From the NCBI GenBank assembly GCA_037447605.1, contig CM074805.1:2194340-2258339 (forward strand): DNA of 64,000 nt, read 5' to 3'. The notes beneath the pieces were generated by a model. It was not told the DNA's origin. It made no database searches and saw nothing but the letters and a program-made list of their open reading frames with translations. A program made the translations under genes and the position numbers. Within the stretch, counting starts at the first letter, position 1; the number at the start of each line of letters is the position of its first letter. This document shows positions 34,901 through 46,032 of this stretch, in pieces. This DNA is from Zygnema circumcarinatum. Lineage: Eukaryota > Streptophyta > Zygnematophyceae > Zygnematales > Zygnemataceae.

Positions 34901-37436
34901 CAGCTGATGAAAGACCGCCAATGCTTTTTCAGATACTCATAAAAAAGTTTCAAGTGAATTAGGAGTACCCCAGAGAAACAAACAAAATAATTAGCCTAAA
35001 GCAATCTTAGTATTATCGAGGTTCACTTCCCTTTCTATCGACGAGATAGTAGCAGAGGACGATAACGACAAGAACCAAGCAAACTGTAGAAGCACAAAGA
35101 CCAACCTAATGCCTTTCACCAAAAATTATCCGTGAAAAGTAGTCTGGCTGCTTCAGGCACAATATGACGGTGGTAAATGAATAACATAATAACATAATTT
35201 TTTTCTTCCTTCGGATTGCAAGACTAAAGAGCGGCAACATTCCCGTTCCCACAAAATCCCTTCTAGAGAAGTTTCAGACCGCACATGGACATATTTTGAC
35301 AAACGCATAAACGCATCCGTTGCTGCCGCAACATATTCCCTGCATCCCAAATGCCCCACCCAAGTACTTATTTACATATAAGACATCTCAAGTTGATGTC
35401 GTCTGTGAAGCAAGGGAGGGAGAGGGGAGGGCTAAGAGTGGGAGAGGAGAGGAAGAGAGGCAGAGCGGGAGAGGGGGAGAGAGAGAGGGAGAGGGAGAGG
35501 GAGAGGGAGCAGGGTACGAGAGAGGGTAAGGAAGAGGGAGAGGGTAAGGAGTCTCGAGTATCATGCGTGTACTTTGGGTTGTTAAAGATTGTATTGAATG
35601 AAAGTGAAGTGATGAACACACGCCATTATCTTCAGGAGTATGATCTATGAGGCATTGTAGGGATCAGTCCCTTGAATTGCAAGGCGGCCAGATACGCTCA
35701 ATCTTTCTCGGTTTTTAAGACTTGTTTGCTTGCATGAGAGGTCATAGGGAGTTTGATTTCAGCATAATTCAATATGTGCTTTCCATCACGGATTGGAATT
35801 TGGATTGAGAAAATGTTGCCACCTGTCTGGATGTGTGTTTCTGCAGAGTTCCGCTGCATCAAGTGCGGTGCAAACCTGCAAGATTAGCCTGAAGCCAGTT
35901 AATCTCAGATATGATTTGCAGTCGAATAATCCTAGATACTAAAGGTAGAGAAGCCTATATGAGGATTCTTTCGGGATGTACAGGTTATAAAAAAAAAAAA
36001 AAAAAAGCATTTATTCTCCAAGTCAATGTCCAAAACGGAGCAATGGATAACGTGACAGGCAAGGGGACTACAGCACAGAAGAATGAAACAGATAAAATAA
36101 CAGAAAGCACTGAGGTTATTTGATAAAAGTTGCACATCGTTCACTTGCTGTGCAACAGCGGGTTCCGAAGTGCTCACAACTGAACATCCTTTAGTCCCAC
36201 TAGCAACCTTTCCTTAGGAGCCGCCATGACGCAAAAGTGAATGAGCAGATCGCCTGCTTGCTTCGTATCCACAACCATCCAGGATGCAACGAACTGGAGT
36301 GCGTTCAGCAGCATGGACTTCTTTTTCAATTCAAATCTTATGCTGAACAGTGCGAGTGCCTCCATCTTAGAGCATCGCAATCGCGAATGGCGAACTTACC
36401 ACATCTGAAATATCGTCTAGGGTCAAAATTGTTTTAAGGGACGGTGGGATAAGCCGTAGCTCATTGATCAGGGCATCGGACCTGGCGGGAAATTACAAAG
36501 GTGAGAAAGCCCCGCCGACAATCCCAAGAAGGCATAGTTAAAGCCTGAGAGAAGAAGCGACCCAGAAGTCAAAGCTACATGCAAGTTACGATGACTTCGA
36601 CGCCATACACACTTGCATCCGCCATCTCCACGCACATAGTGCAGCAACTGTTAGCCAAATTGTGCAATGTTTTTCGTCAACCACGCCTCTCTCAGCGATG
36701 CAATTGCGCAGGCAGACTCGCTAAAGACTTTGCATAAATGCCACGCAAGAGCCTGGCTTTACGAAAGTAGTTATTGATGGATGACGAATGCGAGACCAAC
36801 TGCACCATTTAGCAATGAATTGTTCGATAAAGCCTATCTTAATTCTTCTTGCAAAATTTCAATAATTGTAATGGCGATTTTTCCGTTTAGTTCAAAAACT
36901 TCAAAGTTTTAAGGTTTGCTTTTGTCTGGTTACTTCCCCAACAGGAATATTTGAGCTCAATCCAGTTCTCTAATTAAAATTAACTCGAGCATAAATTGAG
37001 TTTGGAACAACAACGAATTGCATGCAGACACGAACCTCGCTATTGCTTCGTCCGCCATTCTATGGAACCCGCCAGCTGTCGTCAGCTCTTTGTAGCCAAA
37101 CAGCCCGACAGACCCTCGTCTTCGGCACTCTGCTGCTGGGCCATAACTCTCACGCACTTCGTCAATACCTGTTACATTCTGCTCCTCCGCTGCCACTTCC
37201 TTCTCGCCCGGAGGCAGAGCGCCATTCCGAGAGCTTATCCAAACGGATGACTCCACGCAGGGCTTCTCCACTTGACCCGCGGCGATTTGAAACGCACTTC
37301 TCGGGAGACAAAGAGATGCCCCAACCTTCCATGGATCGCCCCAACAGCCATCGATACCAGCTGCTTTTGATATCGGATTGCAGAGCCTACCCCTAACACT
37401 CTGCATGAGCCACAGCCCATGAGAATACACGCGCAT
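28959..37436 (-). CDS. MIP: mitochondrial intermediate peptidase-like M3 metallopeptidase
   Basis: MIP/Oct1 trims octapeptides from imported mitochondrial precursors. Seventeen exons join in frame to 786 residues: 37036-37436, 36400-36481, 35823-35875, 35285-35339, 34721-34859, 34222-34276, 33717-33945, 33429-33524, 32786-32905, 32327-32446, 31883-32038, 31468-31584, 31123-31248, 30438-30505, 30031-30166, 29318-29480, 28959-29203. Zinc site: HEFGH (about residues 570-574), with the third ligand Glu about 25 residues on in DFVESPS. Other M3 hallmarks: GLFGYKELTTAGGF, HVDVFP, GYIYLD-like GHIYLDMYPR, SGTRAALDFVE, YFAGDYRVLREFARHY and YYSYLYAK. The first ~70 residues are basic/hydrophobic with few acids, consistent with a mitochondrial presequence. 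ATG 37436 (MRVYSHGLWL) is preferred; upstream in-frame ATGs would run into promoter-like repeats. It is divergent from UMPS. Confidence 0.95.
33530..33600. repeat. (CACAT)n-type microsatellite in an MIP intron
   Basis: Degenerate CACCACAT/CACATCA units between exons 33717-33945 and 33429-33524. Confidence 0.7.
35404..35540 (+). repeat. GA-rich purine tract in an MIP intron
   Basis: GAGAGGGAGAGGG-type repeat on the + strand, pyrimidine-rich on the transcript, within the intron between exons at 35823-35875 and 35285-35339. Confidence 0.8.
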
Positions 37437-37577
37437 CTCTGAACCATGGCCGACTGCCAGTCCTCTTTCCTTCCGAACCCTGTCTTGCCTTCCAGCAGTC
37501 CCGCGGTGTTGCAGGGAGCTCCAGCACTTGGAGCTCGGGTCCTCGAGCTCCCCCACCCCGCCCTCACCCCCGTCCCC

Positions 37578-37603
37578 AACCCTAACCCTAACCCTAACCC
37601 TAA
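37578..37603 (+). repeat. interstitial telomere-like motif (CCCTAA)4
   Basis: AACCCTAACCCTAACCCTAA followed by CCCTAA in the MIP/UMPS intergene. In plants short telo-box motifs occur in promoters of growth and biosynthesis genes; the unit here is 6 bp rather than the 7-bp TTTAGGG form. Confidence 0.8.
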
Positions 37604-37645
37604 TCTGCTCTCCCCCCGTGGCACGCCAGGCTCGCCTCGCTTGCG

Positions 37646-37768
37646 CCACGTGGCGGCTCCCCCGCGACATCCGCACAGCGCGTTCTCGGCCAGCTGCTGC
37701 TGCTCTCGCCCTTCGCCGATGGCCGTGCCACGTGGCAGTCCGACGCGGCACTTGGAAGTGCCACGTGG
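37646..37768. promoter_or_regulatory. cluster of three G-boxes CCACGTGG
   Basis: Three palindromes at 37646, 37728 and 37761, the last two 33 bp apart, between divergent genes. Confidence 0.6.
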
Positions 37769-37924
37769 CGTCGCGCCGACAAGTACGGCCTTAGTTGTCC
37801 GTATGATTACGGCTGTGGAGGGAGCGCGTGGTTCGGCTAAAAGTCCAAAGTCTAATAAAACTCTAAAAGTCCCTTGTACGGACTTTTTGTCATCCCTAGT
37901 TGCGTATCACTTATACTGGTGCCG

Positions 37925-37950
37925 GTACGATACGATACGATACGATACGC
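37925..37950 (+). repeat. (CGATA)n run before UMPS
   Basis: About five CGATA units, 60-85 bp upstream of the UMPS ATG; the same pentamer runs occur upstream of the gene at 1110. Confidence 0.7.
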
Positions 37951-38008
37951 TGTGCGCGGAGGACGGGAGCCGGCCCAGGCTCAAGAGGGAGGGGGGTTCA
38001 GCAGGTCC

Positions 38009-41000
38009 ATGGCTGCTGCGACGCTGCCCCCCGCCTCGCACGCTCTCCGCCCCGTCTCGCAGAGGGAGACTCGCGGCATTTTGGGCATCTCCTTGAGGTG
38101 TCATTCAGAGAGGGACAGCGCGCAACGGTGCTGCGCTTCTGCAACCTCCCGTCCTCCCAAAGCTGAAGCGCGCGCTTCCAAGTTTGCGGCTAGAGCTGCT
38201 TCCGCTGCGGCGGAGGAAGCCATCCCTGCCGTCCATTTTAGGGTTCCAGCCATGGCGGACCCAACTGACCAGCTTGTGCTCGCCCTCCACGACGTAGAAG
38301 CCGTCAAATTCGGTGAATTTAAGTTGAAAAGCGGAATCATGTCCCCTATTTACATAGATCTTCGTGTTATTGTCTCCTATCCTTCGCTCTTAGAGCAAGT
38401 TTCCGACGCCCTCTGGGCTGTTCTCCCCCCTCCTTCGTCCTCCTCTTCGGCCTCCTTTGACTGCATTTGCGGCGTTCCATACACTGCTCTCCCGATCGCA
38501 ACCGCAATTTCTCTCCGCAAAAACGTTTGCATGTTGATGCGGCGAAAAGAAGTGAAAGATTACGGTACAAAGAAGGCGATAGAGGGAGCGTTCAAAGCAG
38601 GCCAGAAGTGTTTAATCATTGAGGACTTAGTCACTTCTGGAGCATCCGTGCTGGAGACGGCCGAAGCCCTGCAGGCTGTGGGGCTGGATGTGAATGATGT
38701 TGCAGTGCTGATAGACAGAGAACAGGGAGGAGGTGCCCACCTGGCAGCTCGGGGAATAAAGCTGCACGCGGCTCTTACTCTCACGCATGTCGTGGAGGCG
38801 CTCGTGAAGCATGGGAGGATGGAAAGGGAGGTGGCGGAGAAGGTGAAGAAATTTGTGGCAGAGAATCAGACGGCAGCTCCTCCGCCTGCTCCTGTGGCAG
38901 CAGTAGGAGCAGGAGGGGGAGAAGGGGGAGGAGGGGGGAAGCGGAAGAAGAGATATGGGGAGAGGGTCGCAATGTCGGAAAATCCGACGGCAAAGAAGCT
39001 GTTGGCGATCATGGAGGAAAAGAGGACGAACTTGTCGGTGGCAGCAGATGTTGGGACGGCGGCGGAGCTGTTGAAGCTTGCAGAGGAGGTACGGTGTTAA
39101 AAATTAAGGTTGTAGGAGGGTTTCAATTTCGATGCATGAAGACTTCATGTGACATCAACTCGACAATTCGAAAGTTGAATCGGTGTTCTCATTCTCACCT
39201 GAAAGTAAGCTAAAGAAGGCTAGCTTCTCTTTGCAATATCTCATGCTTGTAGGTAAACAGAAGTCTTGCTGTTTTTAGTGCAGGAGCATGTGACCTTGAG
39301 CGCAGAAGCTTGTCCACCTCAAAAGTCCTATTTTTTCATTTCATTACCATTGCCTGCTCTGGACAAGTATGGGCGAAGAATCGATTCGGTATACACATCA
39401 TAGGCGTTCTTGTACGCTTTTAGGTCGGCGTTGTTCAGCTGTCATACGGGAATACAACAATTTTAATCGAATATGTTTCTATGCCTTCAAAAATTTTGCA
39501 GGTCGGGCCAGAGATATGTGTACTGAAGACCCATGTGGACATATTTCCTGATTTTACGCCCGATTTTGGCGCCAAGCTTAAAGAGGTACATTCCCATTAT
39601 CATTGCTATTAACTATTCTTTTTCTTCATTCGCTCTAAGAAGAGGGGCGTGTAGCTGGAATGGCAATGGCGCTCTAGAGCTCCCAAATATATCATGACTT
39701 GTTCAGAAGTTGAAGGTTAGGGGAGCGAAGTTTTTGGCCGGAGCCTGCTCGTACGCAAACGGCCGTCCTATGTGACGAGCGTACGGTTACTCCGTATCAC
39801 CTTACTGCGCGTAAAGTCGTGGGGCTTTGAACCCTGTCTGAAATTCGAGGCTCGAGACTCGGGACTCGCTCTGTCTTTTGAGAAAACCTTGTTTTGGAGT
39901 TGCAGCATATGAGGCTTTTGACTTTTTTCCTTTTCCAAACGTTGCTATTTGGACTAACGTTTTGTGACTAACGGCATTTAGAAGATTCAACCATATTACT
40001 GGAGTTACTGCATGAGTCGCACTAGAATCAAGCAGATAAAGAAATTGCACATGCAAATCATCCTTGTCACGAGCGTACTGCGCATCACAGCAATAGTGAA
40101 TTACCCCCTCCCGGTCCCACCACTTATGAGGATGTTGAATTGTTATGAGCAAAACAAGGCCCAACCCATAGATATTGTCGTGGTTTTTATGTCATTAGCA
40201 GATTCATAATTGTTTATTCAACGTGTTGTTGGGGGACAGGTAGCCAACAGGCACAACTTTCTCATTTTTGAGGATCGAAAATTTGCAGATATCGGCAATA
40301 CGGTCACTATGCAGTATGAAGGGTATGTGAATAGAAGCCCAATTTCCCAAATTAATATTATAATAATAAAATAGTATTAATATTATATTAATAATTTTTA
40401 TCATTGAAGATAACAAGACTGAATGCAAGAATGCTACAAAGTTACGCATGAATGCATACAGGAAATCACCGAAACAAAAGAAAAAAAAAAAAAAAGGCAA
40501 ATAGGCGGTTGAACGTCGGCTTTGCTTATTTTGTTCTATTGGATCTTACTATTTTCTGCTTACAGTGTGCAAGTGGGGCATTTGCAGGGGAATCTTTAAA
40601 ATTGCTGAATGGGCAGACATTATTAATGCGCACACAGTCTCGGGACCTGGTATCATAGAAGGCCTCAAACTGAAGGTAATCTTAAGGGCCACTATGTGTA
40701 ATTTTCTAAGTCGAAGTTTTGATATGGTGGGTAATGATGCTAGCTGATAGTCGTTGGGAATGATCGTTAGTTTTCCCCCTACGGACAAAATGGGCGGAAG
40801 GAAAGGCTAATACTGCAGGTTCTAGAGTTTTCTTTGGTATTTTTGCATGTATGGGAGAGCTGGATGACTTTCCCTGCCTTTCGTAAGCAGCGCTTAAGTG
40901 TTCTAGATATTAATTCATATGAATCTTTCCCAATCAACCCCCCTACTTCCATCCTTCCTTTGCTTTCCTCCTCATGTTAATTGCAGTCAGTGGATCAATT

Positions 41001-41862
41001 CATTCAGGACCCGTTCACTTCAGTTATGGGCGAAAATCAACCTTACAAAGCTGCATATAGATAGGCCTTGTCCTTGATGTGTTTCTACCTATTTTCCAGC
41101 TTACTTACTCCACCCCTTCACTAACTATTCTTGCGCAATCCGACCTAACTTTCGTCCCTTTCGTTTTTACCATTGGGAATGCAGGGCCTGCCCCAAGGCC
41201 GTGGACTTCTTCTATTGGCTGAAATGAGCTCGTCAGGAAATCTTGCCACGGGGGAATACACGGCGGCGACAGCAAAGATGGCTTTGGAACATCCGGACTT
41301 TGTAATTGGGTTCATTTCAATCAACCCTGCTGCATGGAAAGAGGGGCCGTTAGACGGAGCACTGGTCCACATGACTCCCGGGGTGCAGCTGGCGAAAGGA
41401 GGCGATGCTTTAGGGCAACAATACAACACGCCTGATTCGGTAATTTAAGACGCTTTCCCTCTCTCACTTTCTCCTCTTCACTCCCCTCATTTCTCCTCCT
41501 CTGCTTCCCTCCTTTTTCCCTCCCACTGCTCCCCTTCTCCGTACCCTCTCGCTTTCCGAAACTCCTCTTGATTATACCCTATTTACAATGCGGTTTGTCC
41601 GCTATTATTACTTTGGAGAATCGTAGTTTAATGAAATTGTGGTTTGTTGAATCACCGATGTGAATGGGAGGAAAGGGTTTGGGGCCACTCCGTTGTTCAT
41701 TAATGATTTTTTTTTGCTTTGTGTGGTCAGGTGCTTGGTGAGAGAGGGAGTGACATCATCATTGTGGGGCGAGGCGTCATCAAAGCCAAGGATCCCGCAG
41801 CTGCGGCCAAAGAGTACCGTCTTGCGGGATGGGCGGCCTATGAAGCAAGTTTTGCCGCATAA
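38009..41862 (+). CDS. UMPS: UMP synthase (orotate phosphoribosyltransferase - OMP decarboxylase)
   Basis: Last two steps of de novo pyrimidine synthesis: orotate to OMP, then OMP to UMP. Six exons, 38009-39088, 39502-39585, 40240-40322, 40588-40675, 41185-41439, 41731-41862, give 573 residues. The OPRT domain comes first, with the PRPP motif in [20 protein letters not shown] Pro/Ala/Gly-rich, basic linker ([16 protein letters not shown]) follows, then OMPDC with the catalytic [35 protein letters not shown] and IIIVGRGVI. Plant UMPS is about 476 residues; the extra length is an 81-residue Ser/Arg/Ala-rich N-terminus between ATG 38009 and a second in-frame ATG at 38252 (MADPTDQL). That looks like an organellar transit peptide, so two protein forms are possible (inference). 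AT-rich sequence fills part of intron 3. Confidence 0.96.
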
Positions 41863-42519
41863 AACAAACAGCTCTATTGTAATGTTTTTTTAATTTTTTC
41901 CATCAATTGGAGTGTCCAAGGGCACAATTCCCTTCACATGTCAATTTGCGTTTATTGAAATAAAACAGAAAAAGCAATACAGTACGCTGACATTGGGATT
42001 GACGTGTGTCTATGGACCTTGGTTTCAAAAAGCAAAGCGATCATAGAAAGGGAAACACCAAATTTAATTTCCAATTTGTCAAAATTTCATGCGACCTGAC
42101 ATAGAAGGCCGCAAGAGCTTTGAATATTTCAAACTTTAGAAAGTTAGAAAATGAAAGATACTATACGGTGGAACTCAACCAACAAAGGTTGCTCTACAGA
42201 CGTTCTCAAAAAGTGCCAACCCTCGTCCAAATATTTACAATGTATCACTGGCTGAACCATCGCACTACTCACTTGCAAAAAGAAGTGCAAATTCGTCACC
42301 CAACCATGTGAACGGCTAATTATTGCTGACCGGTCGACTTTCCACTACAGCTGAACAAGGAAATGTACCGTCGGGTTCAAAACAAGCTTCTGATTTGGGG
42401 TCTCAAGACCAGAATTGGTTTTTCTGCGCACCACGGCCTCCTCCCCCTCTTTGGAAAGCTCGGCCACAAGAACGATTCTCCCAATGACTCAAAATGTGAA
42501 CTCCCGAAAAGGATATTTC
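41863..42519. other. intergenic between convergent UMPS and Sua5 genes
   Basis: 3' flanks only. An AATAAA-like signal lies near 41958 for UMPS. No other gene is seen. Confidence 0.6.
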
Positions 42520-44470
42520 TCACACATTGCTCTCTTGAAGCTTATACTTGTCACAAAGAATACTCAGAGTGGGCTCCAAAGCGCTGCCCACAACATCAAC
42601 CAATTCGTAACACATGAGTTTCAACCTATATCCAAGGGTTTTTAGGGTTTTTCTAATGCACCTAAAGCTTACATTCCTCAGGAGAAAGGCAAGCGAATAA
42701 CCGAACTTATTAATGATTGAAATGATTAACAGGCGAAGGATGATCGAGTGAGAGGGACAATCTTTTCATCTCATCCCGAAGAGACTGCATGCCCCTTGAT
42801 TCGACCAGAACACTCACCTTCCTTTGCGCACTACGGAATAGCACCCACTTTTTGTAAGGTCAATAATGGTGGATCCCGCTCTTCCACCTCGCAGTGGACC
42901 TCCATCAAACACCGCCGCGCACTTGTTCCAGAGCTCCTTGAACTCGCCAACATCCACTGTTCCTTCCCGTCCGCTGATGTTCGCTGATGTCAGTGCCAAG
43001 GCTCCCCGAAATTCTCTTGCAACTGCCCGAATAAAATAGGCATCAGGAATCCGTATTCCAATGCTTGTGGTTCCAGGATTGAGAGATTCGTGCAAAGGGG
43101 ATTCTTTTCCTGTAGAAAAAGTTTGAAAAAAAGAGGCATATTAGTTCCTTGTTTTCAGAACAGGTGTAGAAGGGGGACGAAAAAGGGTACTCTTTAGTTA
43201 TCTGGGATTGCTGTAACAGCTGAAAGTATACCTCTTGGAAGGATAAGAGTAACGGGCCCTGGAAAGAGACCCGAAAGTAGACCAGAAGGCAGATGATCGA
43301 CGGTCGCATATCGTGCCACGTCATCAATGTCTGCTACACAGACAGCCAATGGTTTATCCAGATCGCGATCCTTAATGTGGTAAATTCGTTGAATAGCTTT
43401 CGCTGCGCTGCATTTACAATAACACCAACATTTGAAGACTGTAAGACGTTAGGACTTGAAAGTAACAAAAGAAGAGGGGCAAAAGGAACAAAAAAGATGG
43501 AAGGAGCGTTCGAGGACGAGAGGGAGCGAGAGGTAGAGAGGGAGAGAGGAAGAGAGGGAGCGAGGGAGCGAGCGAGGGGGAGCGGGGGAGAGGAGGAGGG
43601 GAAGAGGAAAAAAAGAGGGAGAGGGGAAGAGGGGAAAAGAGGAAGTGGGGGAGAGAGGGAGGGGGGGAGAGGGAGAGAGAGAGAGACGGAGAGTGGGCGA
43701 CAGGGAGAGTGGGAGAGAGGCAGAGAGGGAGAGAGAGGGCGATGGGGGAAAAGGGAGAGGGGGGAGCGAGGGAGGGGCGAGGGGGGAGAGTGTGGTTGCA
43801 TTGTCTAGGTTCCTGCAATTTTAGCGAAAGTGCGGCGAGCGTGGTACATGATCAGAAGTGTAGCGCTTTCTGCCTTAGCGATTTATGTGTTTTCACTAAC
43901 CAAGCATCTGCAGCGAGTCCGTAAATTGTGTCTGAAGGTAGCGCGATTACATCCTCACTCCTTAAAGCAGCTACTGCCACATTCACATGCTTCGTTACAG
44001 CTGGCAGCACCGAACCCATCCACGAGCTCAATGGCTGCAACGATGACCCCCTGCATGCACAATGTGGGGAGTGCGGGGTACAGAGGCAGGCTCAGTTTCT
44101 CAATTCTGGGAGAGGCTGCTGGCCACCATTCTAAGATTTTATGAACTTTCGTGTAGTCTTAGAAGTTCAAGCATTAAATTTACAACCTTCAAGCTGATAG
44201 ACAAGTTATAAGTTTAAAAAACCATAGGCGGAACTAGAGAAAAACGCCATGTATAGCATCAGCTTCATTAACAACTGCTCACCCATCAGCTCTAATCGCG
44301 TGAATCCTCCCTGGCACTCTCCCGATGGATGCATCCACATCATTCAGCACTGCCAGACCCTTTTCAGATGCTCCGAATCTTGCTCTCCTTAATGCCGATT
44401 CCTGTCGCTCGATACATGCCAGATCAATATGGCAAGCTGCTGTGTTCGCTATACCTGTCACTCCGCGCAT
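42520..44470 (-). CDS. SUA5: Sua5/YrdC threonylcarbamoyl-AMP synthase
   Basis: Makes threonylcarbamoyl-AMP from threonine, bicarbonate and ATP for the t6A37 modification of ANN-decoding tRNAs. Five exons, 44283-44470, 43901-44050, 43232-43407, 42818-43109 and 42520-42583, join in frame to 289 residues. YrdC blocks: VIALPSDTIYGLAADAC, AIQRIYHIKDRDLDKPLAVC, LFPGPVTLIL, LNPGTTSIGIRIP and ALALTSANISG, then PSTI-like GSTIIDLT. The last exon (ALEPTLSILCDKYKLQ) is tiny and was placed by phase and by the acceptor before GCTTTGG. The ATG at 44470 stands directly after an acceptor-like CAG, so a 5'-UTR intron may precede it. About 65 residues precede the YrdC core, perhaps an organellar targeting peptide. 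A 300-bp purine tract lies in intron 2. Confidence 0.93.
43497..43792 (+). repeat. 300-bp homopurine (GA)n tract in Sua5 intron
   Basis: Almost pure A/G on the + strand (GAGGGAGAG, GAAGAGG units), so the pre-mRNA is pyrimidine-rich. It opens long artefactual frames on both strands. Mirror-like purine tracts can adopt triplex structure (inference). Confidence 0.85.
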
Positions 44471-46032
44471 CTGCAAAGTAATTCCATGTGTTGATCAAAG
44501 GAATTGGGGGCTGAAGTCAGTTTTAAGCGTTCGTGACGATTTGGGGGGAAACATCGCTACACCTCCATAGAGTGTATGCATACATTTACGATTCCTACAG
44601 TGATTTGTAGACATACAGATACACATCCAATCACTCAACTATAACCATCCATGGACATTCACCAAGACACAAACACGCTCGTCATCTTCTCCTGTCCAAA
44701 CCACGCTTATCTCACCTCCGAGTGTCCTCTCCAAGCTTCGACTTCGATCTTCGGTGGTCAGCTTCGCTAGAATTGAGCAAAAACTGCAACCTTGATGCTG
44801 CGTTAGTCTGCTAACCCTACTTAACTTTGACTTCCCCAAAAAAGCGCTGGTTGATGATGCCAAAACCGCAGAATACTAAATCAGCGCCGGCCGCTCTGAT
44901 GCGCTGATGCGGCCATGGACGGCTGCCGACGCCCACAGCAGTTGGCGGCAGGGAGGTGCGGTGAAAGGGCGCCTCGAGCAGGCCATGGCTCTCGAGCTGC
45001 TGCTTGCACTCGTCTTCTCGCTCCAAAATCCTTCAGCGAGGCCAAGGGTTCAGATGGAGCTTGGCATTGGTCTCACCATGGCGATGCATGGCATCATCAC
45101 ATACATGGACGTTAGGTAGCACTTTTTGGGCTAACTCTTTATTTACAAATGCAACATGGGGAACCACGAGGAACCAGCCGTCTCAAAGGAAGAGAAGGCC
45201 ATGCGCAGGCGTGGCCGCAGTGGAGCGATCAGCACCAATTCGTTCGTCTCCGCCTCCAAGCCCAACAACAACACGGCTCTAGAAGCAGCCACTTTCATGG
45301 TTCAACCTTGTCCGTTCATTGAGCAGAGTCGAAAAGTTTTCGTTTGCGGATTGCCATTGCCTTCTCCACCAAGGTCATTCATTGCCTAGAATTGGGAGAC
45401 CCTTCCCACGCGCTATGATGCGCCACCAGCCTGCAACATGAAGTTGTCCAACTCCATGGTTCCAAGCTTGAAGCCCTTCAACCGTCCGCTGGGAGGGGGC
45501 CGCTTCGAGACCAGTCTCAGATGAAAAAGTAAGAGGGTCACATCCCTTCAGGGTACAAGTCAACGGCATGACCCAATTACTGGCTGCCACGTGTGCAGTA
45601 AATCCGACGTGGAGCCACTAAAAAATTTTGGGTCCAGGAACGAATGGTATGACTACACGTGGCACATCTAGCAGTAGTTAAACGCACGAGAGGGACAGGT
45701 CGCCGCTGGAGGGCGCACCTGCGGGAAATAGGCTCGGGGACGTCTGGGAGGACGCACCGGATGCTTCAGTACCTTAATGAAGGACGCAAACCTGACGGTT
45801 GACGAGGTACCGTTCTCGCTGGGGTACAACCGGATGGTGTTGCCTTTGAGGACACCAGTAAACGAATAATAAGCGGAGTATGCTTCCAGAGGACGTGCAA
45901 CGGACGGCGCCATCGCTGACTTGCTCGCTTGTAAGCGCGCCATCACTGAGAGAGCCTTTGAGAGGACGGAGAGGTGCAGGGGGAGGGTGGGAAGGAAGGG
46001 AAGGAGTGGAGGGAAGAGAGAGGAGGGGAGCC
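44471..46032. other. bidirectional upstream region, Sua5 / Mpo1-like
   Basis: It holds the likely Sua5 5' leader (about 44471-44880), a dispersed repeat copy (45068-45300) and the G-rich Mpo1 leader (45970-46032). No separate gene is supported. Confidence 0.5.
45068..45300 (+). repeat. dispersed repeat copy
   Basis: TCTCACCATGGCGATG, CATGGGGAACCACGAGGAAC and CAACAACAACACGGCTCTAG (then AAGC) occur in the same order as in the 14690-14905 copy, with insertions between the blocks. Confidence 0.7.

Larger units (their letters stand above)
37437..38008. promoter_or_regulatory. bidirectional promoter region, MIP / UMPS
   Basis: The 572 bp between two divergent start codons hold four telomere-like CCCTAA units (37578-37603), three CCACGTGG boxes (37646-37653, 37728-37735, 37761-37768) and a (CGATA)n run (37925-37950). 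Shared control of both genes is inferred from the spacing. Confidence 0.6.

Noticed and set aside
37437-37751. In-frame extension of MIP to upstream ATGs
   Set aside because: It would translate the telomere-like repeat and G-box promoter region; the start at 37436 already gives a presequence-like N-terminus.
43293-43818. Glu/Arg/Gly or Ser/Leu/Pro low-complexity frames
   Set aside because: Produced by the purine tract in a Sua5 intron.
44639-45026. Frames upstream of Sua5 as extra N-terminal exons
   Set aside because: The only clear donor (before GTGAGATAAG) leaves a phase that does not join exon 44283-44470 in a long open frame; more likely 5' UTR.
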